NCBI RefSeq assembly: GCF_040054535.1
Contig: NC_090793.1
Span: 20,230,001 to 20,294,000 of the forward strand
Direction of reading: 5' to 3'
DNA length: 64,000 nt
Source of the DNA: Antennarius striatus
Taxonomy: Eukaryota > Chordata > Actinopteri > Lophiiformes > Antennariidae
Part shown: piece by piece, positions 38,408 through 50,400 of the stretch
Position numbering within the stretch: position 1 is the first letter of the stretch
Layout: each line of letters starts with the position of its first letter
The notes under the pieces: generated by a model
The model's database searches: none
Seen by the model: the letters and a program-made list of their open reading frames with translations, nothing else
Told to the model about the DNA's origin: nothing
Program-made: the position numbers and the translations under genes

Positions 38408-39175
38408 TGGAAGGTGGAGCTTTGGACGCCAGTTATTTGGACTGGGACGTGTCCTCCATCAGAGCATTGACTCAGAACCGTCTTCTGTCTGTTTTGTCCC
38501 CAGTTCCAGATGTGGACGCTCCTGAACCCGATCAATCGAACATCCTCAGGCTCATCCATCAGTTTAGACACAGTGCAAGGCGGCTAATGGAGGAGATGCA
38601 GCAGGACAGGCGGAGCAGGGATCTGGAATCAAGACGGTCTCGTGGACGTAAGGAGTCTGTCAGTAGCTGTTGATCTCCCTCAGAGACTGGCGTCCAATCA
38701 GCTGACCCTAATCTGTTTCTGAATCAGTTCAGACGACGACTCCGAGCTGGTGGACCAGCGGCCGTTCGTCCCCCTCCTGAGACGCCTGCTGCACCTGGAC
38801 GGCGCCCAGAGGACGAGTCCCCACCTGACAGAGACACATCCAATCACAGCACAGTAAGTGAGTGTGTGTGTGGGAGGAGCCAGAGGTCTGGCCCACAACT
38901 TCCTGAAAGCAAAGGGCAATGGATTCACTGATTGACTCACGATTGATTCACTGATCAATTCACTGATCGATTGTCATGTTTGTTGCAGCCTGACCGCTGC
39001 TCGGGCCACGACGGAGGTCTGCCAGACGGACAGCTCAGCTTCCCAACGGGAACACGGTGCTGCAGCTGCAGAAACTCTTCCCACCCCCAGCCCCCACCAG
39101 CACTGGATCCCCTCCCCCTTTGCCACAGAAGCTCCTCCCACCATTAGCAGCTTCATGAATAGACTGGACGATTGA
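38408..39175 (+). CDS. 3' coding exons of an unidentified gene
   Basis: Three exons join in one frame. 38408-38647 has a CTTCAG acceptor and a GTAAGG donor, 38733-38853 has a GTAAGT donor, and 38989-39175 ends with TGA at 39173-39175. The first includes LTQNRLLSVLSPVPDVDAP and a basic helix (LIHQFRHSARRLMEEMQQD, RRSRDLESRRSRG). The second has VDQRPFVPLLRRLLHLDGAQ. The third ends PPTISSFMNRLDD. Consistent phases and clean splice sites indicate a real gene. No family is recognised. A further open stretch at about 38,162-38,330 (SLVKHTQVFSPSSLITDHEL, then GCFLYRNDTCYTAK) may hold upstream exons, but I could not join it in phase. The 5' end is unresolved. Confidence 0.6.
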
Positions 39176-39589
39176 TTTTTTTATACATATTTGACTTGAA
39201 CTTTTTATTCCTCTGTTGTATATTAATACAATTCTGTTACTCAATACTTTGTGGTTCAGCAGTGTTTTTTCTATTTATCACATTACAGGTTCTTCTTCAC
39301 AAAAAAATCGATCCTACCTTTTTTGCTGCAATTACCTACAGACCTGGTGAGTTTGTTAGATGCCTGGCAGCAGCGGTACACTCCTGCTATACCAGCATTT
39401 TATCTCGTTCATGATAACAGTAAAATATCAGTTATTTCTGATTTGAGGCTTCATAACACCCTCCTTCTAAAGTTCCCAAGGTTTGGAGAGGGGGCCACGT
39501 CCCCTCCCACATGATGTAAAAACATGAAAAACTCGTCACCAGTTTTTGGTCGTACTTTTCTCGTGAAATTGAATCAAATATCTTTCTTG
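39176..39589. other. Non-coding flank between the unidentified gene and the macrosatellite
   Basis: AT-rich DNA. The last 70 bases show faint similarity to the unit sequence before clear homology begins near 39,590, so the true edge of the array is blurred. Confidence 0.4.
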
Positions 39590-40523
39590 TTCGTTTGATG
39601 CTTTTATTTTGCGCGACCACCAGACATGAAGACATTTTGGTGACGCTGCCCTCCTGTGGTCAATGGCCGTATTACATATTTTAGCTTTTCCCATTCTGAC
39701 TGAGGAATTATCATTTCAACGAGCAACATTCTTGATTGCTGGATAGGTTAAAGCATCAATCAAAGGATGTGAGTCCTGAGGTGAACTAAACGACCAAAAA
39801 CAACACAAAAACTCAAAGACAAAGACACAAAACCCTCTAAAGGACAGAAACTACAGGCATAATAACACATGTATGCTGAATTCATATTCAAGCCCTGACC
39901 TCGGATAAATTTACTCAAATCACTTCCTGCTCAGTGAATACATTTCCTACTCTCCTCATAACTATAACAGCAGTAATACATACCTTTACGCAATTAAATT
40001 AAATCAAAACAAGTCTTTTTCTATGATTTGAGTACAAAATCACCAACAGTGCAAGGCGAACATAATGGTAACGTTGAATTTCCTAGCTTTTTATCTGTTG
40101 TTAGGTAAACGGACTTTTATCCCGAAGTCCACCCACAGCAGTTGTGTGTTCAAAACCGGAAGGAAGAACAAGAAACAAACCGTTTCGTTCATCAAATGTG
40201 TATTTTTATCCTAATACAACATTTCTAAGCAGATCTGGGTTCTCTGTCCCTAACACAAAATCTGGTGTTGTCTGAACCGTGACAAGGGGCAGGAACAACA
40301 CATTCCAGAGAACCTCAGATATTTATTATGCCCGTCTCTAGGCTCCACCTTAAGGATGAGCCGCTATACATTAACACATATGCATCGTGTCTTTCTCTGG
40401 CTGGTTGTTTTTCCTTATTTGGTTCTCCAGTGTCAGTCACCAGTATCAGTCTCACGTACCAGTCTCCCGTACCAGTCTCCAGTGTCTCCACCTACAACAA
40501 AGAGCCAAACAAATTACACAGCC

Positions 40524-40550
40524 GGCGTCCGCCGCTAAACGGTGGACGCC
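40524..40550. repeat. 11-bp-stem hairpin, one per macrosatellite unit (unit 1 shown)
   Basis: GGCGTCCGCCG, loop CTAAA, then CGGTGGACGCC. All pairs match except one G-T wobble. It recurs in every unit, 210 bases before the CTCF-like motif. Two smaller perfect hairpins follow in each unit: ACAAAGT/ACTTTGT at 40776-40792 and TTTGTAC/GTACAAA at 40892-40908. Confidence 0.8.
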
Positions 40551-40733
40551 CATTACACAACGTATTTAGCTATATCATTATTGGATGAAATACAAAGTAA
40601 AAACAAAACCTGAGAATATATTTGATTATATTTTCCTTCACTGTTAAAGTGTTCGGTGAAAAACTACACAACAAAGTTTCGGAAGACGTGACAATTAATG
40701 TATTATACATTCTTGAGTGATCTGTGATCGTGT

Positions 40734-40749
40734 CGCCCCCTGGTGGTAA
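40734..40749 (-). promoter_or_regulatory. CTCF-like core motif, one per macrosatellite unit (unit 1 shown)
   Basis: CGCCCCCTGGTGGTAA on the + strand is the reverse complement of TTACCACCAGGGGGCG, a close fit to the CTCF core CCASYAGRKGGCR. The identical 16-mer starts at 40734, 42502, 44270, 46038, 47806, 49574, 51342, 53110, 54878, 56647, 58415, 60183, 61933 and 63685, always in the same orientation. No copy has a change in it. Binding is predicted from motif only. Confidence 0.6.
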
Positions 40750-41474
40750 TAGTGGGTTCCTACAAAAACATTGAGACAAAGTTAGACTTTGTTATATTGT
40801 TAATAGCTTCCGGCTGTGACTTTCAAATTAATTTTAAGAACCGAACGATTGCGTACTTGCCCCCCCCTCTCCCCCTAAAAACGAATACAATTTTGTACGC
40901 AGTACAAACTTCTAAATTAGTTGTTTGCATTACTATATCTCCTCTTACTTCGAGGTGTGTAGAAGATACTACACTCATCTCCCCGACAGAGTTAGCAGTA
41001 GCTTTAGCGCTACCAGACTTTTTCACCAGCTGACTCTTTCTATGTGAAAAATCGTCTATATGTTCGGTTGTAGTATTTCTTCAAAACCGATGTAATAAAA
41101 AAGGTTAAAAACGCATCATTGGAATATTTCGCGTATTTATATTTCCTTATTTTGATGCTTTTATTTTGAGAGCTAACCGGAAATGTAACTTCTTTGGTGA
41201 TTAAATCCAACTGTACCTACGTTGTGCCTACACTGCCCTCCTGTGGTTAATAGCCGTATTACATATTTTAGCTTTTCCCATTCTTACTGTGACATGGGAG
41301 TGCGTCTCCAAAGCCAGACGAAGTACTATCTACCTTACCTTTAAGACACTCTAACAAGAAAGCAGAGGGGGGCTACTACTGGTTAGCATTTCAGGCAGTT
41401 TAATGATTGTATAAATTTCAAACAGTAAGGCATTTTAAACTCCATTGATGACGCTGTTTGATCGTTGTAAATGG

Positions 41475-44400
41475 GGAATTATCATTTCAACGAGCAACAT
41501 TCTTCATTGCTGGATAGGTTAAAGCATCAATCAAAGGATGTGAGTCCTGAGTTGAACTAAACGACCAAAAACAACACAAAAACTCAAAGAGAAAGACACA
41601 AAACCCTCTAAAGGACAGAAACTACACGCATAATAACACATGTATGCTGAATTCATATTCAAGCCCTGACCTCGGATAAATTTACTCAAATCACTTCCTG
41701 CTCAGTGAATACATTTCCTACTCTTCTCATAACTATAACAGCAGTAATACATACCTTTATGCAATTAAATTAAAAGCAGTATTTTTCTATGATTTGAGTA
41801 CAAAATCACCAACAGTGCAAGGCGAACATAATGGTAACGTTGAATTTCCTAGCTTTTTATCTGTTGTTAGGTAAACGGACTTTTATCCCGAAGTCCACCC
41901 ACAGCAGTTGTGCGTGTTCAAAACCGGAAGGAAGAACAAGAAACAAACCGTTTCGTTCATCAAATGTGTATTTTTATCCTAATACAACATTTCTAAGCAG
42001 ATCTGGGTTCTCTGTCCCTAACACAAAATCTGGTGTTGTCTGAACCGTGACAAGGGGCAGGAACAACACATTCCAGAGAACCTCAGATATTTATTATGCC
42101 CGTCTCTAGGCTCCACCTTAAGGATGAGCCGCTATACATTAACACATATGCATCGTGTCTTTCTCTGGCTGGTTGTTTTTCCTTATTTGGTTCTCCAGTG
42201 TCAGTCACCAGTATCAGTGTCACATACCAGTCTCCCGTACCAGTCTCCAGTGTCTCCACCTACAACAAAGAGCCAAACAAATTACACAGCCGGCGTCCGC
42301 CGCTAAACGGTGGACGCCCATTCCACAACGTACTTAGCTATATCATTATTGGATGAAATACAAAGTAAAAACAAAACCTGAGAATATATTTGATTATATT
42401 TTCCTTCCCTGTTAAAGTGTTCCGTGAAAAACTACACAACAAAGTTTCGGAAGACGTGACAATTAATGTATTATACATTCTTGAGTGATCTGTGATCGTG
42501 TCGCCCCCTGGTGGTAATAGTGGGTTCCTACAAAAACATTGAGACAAAGTTAGACTTTGTTATATTGTTAATAGCTTCCGGCTGTGACTTTCAAATTAAT
42601 TTTAAGAACCGAACGATTGCGTACTTGCCCCCCCCTCTCCCCCTAAAATCGAATACAATTTTGTACGCAGTACAAACTTCTAAATTAGTTGTTTGCATTA
42701 CTATATCTCCTCTTACTTCGAGGTGTGTAGAAGATACTACACTCATCTCCCCGACAGAGTTAGCAGTAGCTTTAGCGCTACCAGACTTTTTCACCAGCTG
42801 ACTCTTTCTATGTGAAAAATCGTCTATATGTTCGGTTGTAGTATTTCTTCAAAACCGATGTAATAAAAAAGGTTAAAAACGCATCATTGGAATATTTCGC
42901 GTATTTATATTTCCTTATTTTGATGCTTTTATTTTGAGAGCTAACCGGAAATGTAACTTCTTCGGTGATTAAATCCAACTGTACCTACGTTGTGCCTACA
43001 CTGCCCTCCTGTGGTTAATAGCCGTATTACATATTTTAGCTTTTCCCATTCTTACTGTGACATGGGAGTGCGTCTCCAAAGCCAGACGAAGTACTATCTA
43101 CCTTACCTTTAAGACACTCTAACAAGAAAGCAGAGGGGGGCTACTACTGGTTAGCATTTCAGGCAGTTTAATGATTGTATAAATTTCAAACAGTAAGGCA
43201 TTTTAAACTCCATTGATGACGCTGTTTGATCGTTGTAAATGGGGAATTATCATTTCAACGAGCAACATTCTTCATTGCTGGATAGGTTAAAGCATCAATC
43301 AAAGGATGTGAGTCCTGAGTTGAACTAAACGACCAAAAACAACACAAAAACTCAAAGAGAAAGACACAAAACCCTCTAAAGGACAGAAACTACACGCATA
43401 ATAACACATGTATGCTGAATTCATATTCAAGCCCTGACCTCGGATAAATTTACTCAAATCACTTCCTGCTCAGTGAATACATTTCCTACTCTTCTCATAA
43501 CTATAACAGCAGTAATACATACCTTTATGCAATTAAATTAAAAGCAGTATTTTTCTATGATTTGAGTACAAAATCACCAACAGTGCAAGGCGAACATAAT
43601 GGTAACGTTGAATTTCCTAGCTTTTTATCTGTTGTTAGGTAAACGGACTTTTATCCCGAAGTCCACCCACAGCAGTTGTGCGTGTTCAAAACCGGAAGGA
43701 AGAACAAGAAACAAACCGTTTCGTTCATCAAATGTGTATTTTTATCCTAATACAACATTTCTAAGCAGATCTGGGTTCTCTGTCCCTAACACAAAATCTG
43801 GTGTTGTCTGAACCGTGACAAGGGGCAGGAACAACACATTCCAGAGAACCTCAGATATTTATTATGCCCGTCTCTAGGCTCCACCTTAAGGATGAGCCGC
43901 TATACATTAACACATATGCATCGTGTCTTTCTCTGGCTGGTTGTTTTTCCTTATTTGGTTCTCCAGTGTCAGTCACCAGTATCAGTGTCACATACCAGTC
44001 TCCCGTACCAGTCTCCAGTGTCTCCACCTACAACAAAGAGCCAAACAAATTACACAGCCGGCGTCCGCCGCTAAACGGTGGACGCCCATTCCACAACGTA
44101 CTTAGCTATATCATTATTGGATGAAATACAAAGTAAAAACAAAACCTGAGAATATATTTGATTATATTTTCCTTCCCTGTTAAAGTGTTCCGTGAAAAAC
44201 TACACAACAAAGTTTCGGAAGACGTGACAATTAATGTATTATACATTCTTGAGTGATCTGTGATCGTGTCGCCCCCTGGTGGTAATAGTGGGTTCCTACA
44301 AAAACATTGAGACAAAGTTAGACTTTGTTATATTGTTAATAGCTTCCGGCTGTGACTTTCAAATTAATTTTAAGAACCGAACGATTGCGTACTTGCCCCC

Positions 44401-47400
44401 CCCTCTCCCCCTAAAATCGAATACAATTTTGTACGCAGTACAAACTTCTAAATTAGTTGTTTGCATTACTATATCTCCTCTTACTTCGAGGTGTGTAGAA
44501 GATACTACACTCATCTCCCCGACAGAGTTAGCAGTAGCTTTAGCGCTACCAGACTTTTTCACCAGCTGACTCTTTCTATGTGAAAAATCGTCTATATGTT
44601 CGGTTGTAGTATTTCTTCAAAACCGATGTAATAAAAAAGGTTAAAAACGCATCATTGGAATATTTCGCGTATTTATATTTCCTTATTTTGATGCTTTTAT
44701 TTTGAGAGCTAACCGGAAATGTAACTTCTTCGGTGATTAAATCCAACTGTACCTACGTTGTGCCTACACTGCCCTCCTGTGGTTAATAGCCGTATTACAT
44801 ATTTTAGCTTTTCCCATTCTTACTGTGACATGGGAGTGCGTCTCCAAAGCCAGACGAAGTACTATCTACCTTACCTTTAAGACACTCTAACAAGAAAGCA
44901 GAGGGGGGCTACTACTGGTTAGCATTTCAGGCAGTTTAATGATTGTATAAATTTCAAACAGTAAGGCATTTTAAACTCCATTGATGACGCTGTTTGATCG
45001 TTGTAAATGGGGAATTATCATTTCAACGAGCAACATTCTTCATTGCTGGATAGGTTAAAGCATCAATCAAAGGATGTGAGTCCTGAGTTGAACTAAACGA
45101 CCAAAAACAACACAAAAACTCAAAGAGAAAGACACAAAACCCTCTAAAGGACAGAAACTACACGCATAATAACACATGTATGCTGAATTCATATTCAAGC
45201 CCTGACCTCGGATAAATTTACTCAAATCACTTCCTGCTCAGTGAATACATTTCCTACTCTTCTCATAACTATAACAGCAGTAATACATACCTTTATGCAA
45301 TTAAATTAAAAGCAGTATTTTTCTATGATTTGAGTACAAAATCACCAACAGTGCAAGGCGAACATAATGGTAACGTTGAATTTCCTAGCTTTTTATCTGT
45401 TGTTAGGTAAACGGACTTTTATCCCGAAGTCCACCCACAGCAGTTGTGCGTGTTCAAAACCGGAAGGAAGAACAAGAAACAAACCGTTTCGTTCATCAAA
45501 TGTGTATTTTTATCCTAATACAACATTTCTAAGCAGATCTGGGTTCTCTGTCCCTAACACAAAATCTGGTGTTGTCTGAACCGTGACAAGGGGCAGGAAC
45601 AACACATTCCAGAGAACCTCAGATATTTATTATGCCCGTCTCTAGGCTCCACCTTAAGGATGAGCCGCTATACATTAACACATATGCATCGTGTCTTTCT
45701 CTGGCTGGTTGTTTTTCCTTATTTGGTTCTCCAGTGTCAGTCACCAGTATCAGTGTCACATACCAGTCTCCCGTACCAGTCTCCAGTGTCTCCACCTACA
45801 ACAAAGAGCCAAACAAATTACACAGCCGGCGTCCGCCGCTAAACGGTGGACGCCCATTACACAACGTACTTAGCTATATCATTATTGGATGAAATACAAA
45901 GTAAAAACAAAACCTGAGAATATATTTGATTATATTTTCCTTCCCTGTTAAAGTGTTCCGTGAAAAACTACACAACAAAGTTTCGGAAGACGTGACAATT
46001 AATGTATTATACATTCTTGAGTGATCTGTGATCGTGTCGCCCCCTGGTGGTAATAGTGGGTTCCTACAAAAACATTGAGACAAAGTTAGACTTTGTTATA
46101 TTGTTAATAGCTTCCGGCTGTGACTTTCAAATTAATTTTAAGAACCGAACGATTGCGTACTTGCCCCCCCCTCTCCCCCTAAAATCGAATACAATTTTGT
46201 ACGCAGTACAAACTTCTAAATTAGTTGTTTGCATTACTATATCTCCTCTTACTTCGAGGTGTGTAGAAGATACTACACTCATCTCCCCGACAGAGTTAGC
46301 AGTAGCTTTAGCGCTACCAGACTTTTTCACCAGCTGACTCTTTCTATGTGAAAAATCGTCTATATGTTCGGTTGTAGTATTTCTTCAAAACCGATGTAAT
46401 AAAAAAGGTTAAAAACGCATCATTGGAATATTTCGCGTATTTATATTTCCTTATTTTGATGCTTTTATTTTGAGAGCTAACCGGAAATGTAACTTCTTCG
46501 GTGATTAAATCCAACTGTACCTACGTTGTGCCTACACTGCCCTCCTGTGGTTAATAGCCGTATTACATATTTTAGCTTTTCCCATTCTTACTGTGACATG
46601 GGAGTGCGTCTCCAAAGCCAGACGAAGTACTATCTACCTTACCTTTAAGACACTCTAACAAGAAAGCAGAGGGGGGCTACTACTGGTTAGCATTTCAGGC
46701 AGTTTAATGATTGTATAAATTTCAAACAGTAAGGCATTTTAAACTCCATTGATGACGCTGTTTGATCGTTGTAAATGGGGAATTATCATTTCAACGAGCA
46801 ACATTCTTCATTGCTGGATAGGTTAAAGCATCAATCAAAGGATGTGAGTCCTGAGTTGAACTAAACGACCAAAAACAACACAAAAACTCAAAGAGAAAGA
46901 CACAAAACCCTCTAAAGGACAGAAACTACACGCATAATAACACATGTATGCTGAATTCATATTCAAGCCCTGACCTCGGATAAATTTACTCAAATCACTT
47001 CCTGCTCAGTGAATACATTTCCTACTCTTCTCATAACTATAACAGCAGTAATACATACCTTTATGCAATTAAATTAAAAGCAGTATTTTTCTATGATTTG
47101 AGTACAAAATCACCAACAGTGCAAGGCGAACATAATGGTAACGTTGAATTTCCTAGCTTTTTATCTGTTGTTAGGTAAACGGACTTTTATCCCGAAGTCC
47201 ACCCACAGCAGTTGTGCGTGTTCAAAACCGGAAGGAAGAACAAGAAACAAACCGTTTCGTTCATCAAATGTGTATTTTTATCCTAATACAACATTTCTAA
47301 GCAGATCTGGGTTCTCTGTCCCTAACACAAAATCTGGTGTTGTCTGAACCGTGACAAGGGGCAGGAACAACACATTCCAGAGAACCTCAGATATTTATTA

Positions 47401-50400
47401 TGCCCGTCTCTAGGCTCCACCTTAAGGATGAGCCGCTATACATTAACACATATGCATCGTGTCTTTCTCTGGCTGGTTGTTTTTCCTTATTTGGTTCTCC
47501 AGTGTCAGTCACCAGTATCAGTGTCACATACCAGTCTCCCGTACCAGTCTCCAGTGTCTCCACCTACAACAAAGAGCCAAACAAATTACACAGCCGGCGT
47601 CCGCCGCTAAACGGTGGACGCCCATTACACAACGTACTTAGCTATATCATTATTGGATGAAATACAAAGTAAAAACAAAACCTGAGAATATATTTGATTA
47701 TATTTTCCTTCCCTGTTAAAGTGTTCCGTGAAAAACTACACAACAAAGTTTCGGAAGACGTGACAATTAATGTATTATACATTCTTGAGTGATCTGTGAT
47801 CGTGTCGCCCCCTGGTGGTAATAGTGGGTTCCTACAAAAACATTGAGACAAAGTTAGACTTTGTTATATTGTTAATAGCTTCCGGCTGTGACTTTCAAAT
47901 TAATTTTAAGAACCGAACGATTGCGTACTTGCCCCCCCCTCTCCCCCTAAAATCGAATACAATTTTGTACGCAGTACAAACTTCTAAATTAGTTGTTTGC
48001 ATTACTATATCTCCTCTTACTTCGAGGTGTGTAGAAGATACTACACTCATCTCCCCGACAGAGTTAGCAGTAGCTTTAGCGCTACCAGACTTTTTCACCA
48101 GCTGACTCTTTCTATGTGAAAAATCGTCTATATGTTCGGTTGTAGTATTTCTTCAAAACCGATGTAATAAAAAAGGTTAAAAACGCATCATTGGAATATT
48201 TCGCGTATTTATATTTCCTTATTTTGATGCTTTTATTTTGAGAGCTAACCGGAAATGTAACTTCTTCGGTGATTAAATCCAACTGTACCTACGTTGTGCC
48301 TACACTGCCCTCCTGTGGTTAATAGCCGTATTACATATTTTAGCTTTTCCCATTCTTACTGTGACATGGGAGTGCGTCTCCAAAGCCAGACGAAGTACTA
48401 TCTACCTTACCTTTAAGACACTCTAACAAGAAAGCAGAGGGGGGCTACTACTGGTTAGCATTTCAGGCAGTTTAATGATTGTATAAATTTCAAACAGTAA
48501 GGCATTTTAAACTCCATTGATGACGCTGTTTGATCGTTGTAAATGGGGAATTATCATTTCAACGAGCAACATTCTTCATTGCTGGATAGGTTAAAGCATC
48601 AATCAAAGGATGTGAGTCCTGAGTTGAACTAAACGACCAAAAACAACACAAAAACTCAAAGAGAAAGACACAAAACCCTCTAAAGGACAGAAACTACACG
48701 CATAATAACACATGTATGCTGAATTCATATTCAAGCCCTGACCTCGGATAAATTTACTCAAATCACTTCCTGCTCAGTGAATACATTTCCTACTCTTCTC
48801 ATAACTATAACAGCAGTAATACATACCTTTATGCAATTAAATTAAAAGCAGTATTTTTCTATGATTTGAGTACAAAATCACCAACAGTGCAAGGCGAACA
48901 TAATGGTAACGTTGAATTTCCTAGCTTTTTATCTGTTGTTAGGTAAACGGACTTTTATCCCGAAGTCCACCCACAGCAGTTGTGCGTGTTCAAAACCGGA
49001 AGGAAGAACAAGAAACAAACCGTTTCGTTCATCAAATGTGTATTTTTATCCTAATACAACATTTCTAAGCAGATCTGGGTTCTCTGTCCCTAACACAAAA
49101 TCTGGTGTTGTCTGAACCGTGACAAGGGGCAGGAACAACACATTCCAGAGAACCTCAGATATTTATTATGCCCGTCTCTAGGCTCCACCTTAAGGATGAG
49201 CCGCTATACATTAACACATATGCATCGTGTCTTTCTCTGGCTGGTTGTTTTTCCTTATTTGGTTCTCCAGTGTCAGTCACCAGTATCAGTGTCACATACC
49301 AGTCTCCCGTACCAGTCTCCAGTGTCTCCACCTACAACAAAGAGCCAAACAAATTACACAGCCGGCGTCCGCCGCTAAACGGTGGACGCCCATTCCACAA
49401 CGTACTTAGCTATATCATTATTGGATGAAATACAAAGTAAAAACAAAACCTGAGAATATATTTGATTATATTTTCCTTCCCTGTTAAAGTGTTCCGTGAA
49501 AAACTACACAACAAAGTTTCGGAAGACGTGACAATTAATGTATTATACATTCTTGAGTGATCTGTGATCGTGTCGCCCCCTGGTGGTAATAGTGGGTTCC
49601 TACAAAAACATTGAGACAAAGTTAGACTTTGTTATATTGTTAATAGCTTCCGGCTGTGACTTTCAAATTAATTTTAAGAACCGAACGATTGCGTACCTGC
49701 CCCCCCCTCTCCCCCTAAAATCGAATACAATTTTGTACGCAGTACAAACTTCTAAATTAGTTGTTTGCATTACTATATCTCCTCTTACTTCGAGGTGTGT
49801 AGAAGATACTACACTCATCTCCCCGACAGAGTTAGCAGTAGCTTTAGCGCTACCAGACTTTTTCACCAGCTGACTCTTTCTATGTGAAAAATCGTCTATA
49901 TGTTCGGTTGTAGTATTTCTTCAAAACCGATGTAATAAAAAAGGTTAAAAACGCATCATTGGAATATTTCGCGTATTTATATTTCCTTATTTTGATGCTT
50001 TTATTTTGAGAGCTAACCGGAAATGTAACTTCTTCGGTGATTAAATCCAACTGTACCTACGTTGTGCCTACACTGCCCTCCTGTGGTTAATAGCCGTATT
50101 ACATATTTTAGCTTTTCCCATTCTTACTGTGACATGGGAGTGCGTCTCCAAAGCCAGACGAAGTACTATCTACCTTACCTTTAAGACACTCTAACAAGAA
50201 AGCAGAGGGGGGCTACTACTGGTTAGCATTTCAGGCAGTTCAATGATTGTATAAATTTCAAACAGTAAGGCATTTTAAACTCCATTGATGACGCTGTTTG
50301 ATCGTTGTAAATGGGGAATTATCATTTCAACGAGCAACATTCTTCATTGCTGGATAGGTTAAAGCATCAATCAAAGGATGTGAGTCCTGAGTTGAACTAA

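Larger units (their letters stand above)
39704..41474. repeat. Macrosatellite unit 1 (diverged left-edge copy)
   Basis: It differs from core units by TCACTGTTAAAGTGTTCGGTG, CCTAAAAACGAATAC, AACGTATTTAGC and TTGTGTGTTC, and by an altered AAATCAAAACAAGTC stretch near 40,003. Immediately left of it, the partial preceding copy (39,590-39,703) jumps from TTCTGACTG straight to GGAATTATC. About 184 bases present in all other units are absent there. Confidence 0.9.

Noticed and set aside
38448-38503. A 56-base intron in the unidentified gene (donor GTGTCC, acceptor CCCCAG)
   Set aside because: It is too short for a typical vertebrate intron, its donor is poor, and the continuous frame through this stretch reads as convincing coding sequence.
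40200-40350. The macrosatellite unit as an LTR retrotransposon (TGTTGTC...GAACAACA ends and an AATAAA-like word on the minus strand)
   Set aside because: The inverted ends enclose only about 35 bases. No primer-binding site, polypurine tract or pol sequence could be recognised.
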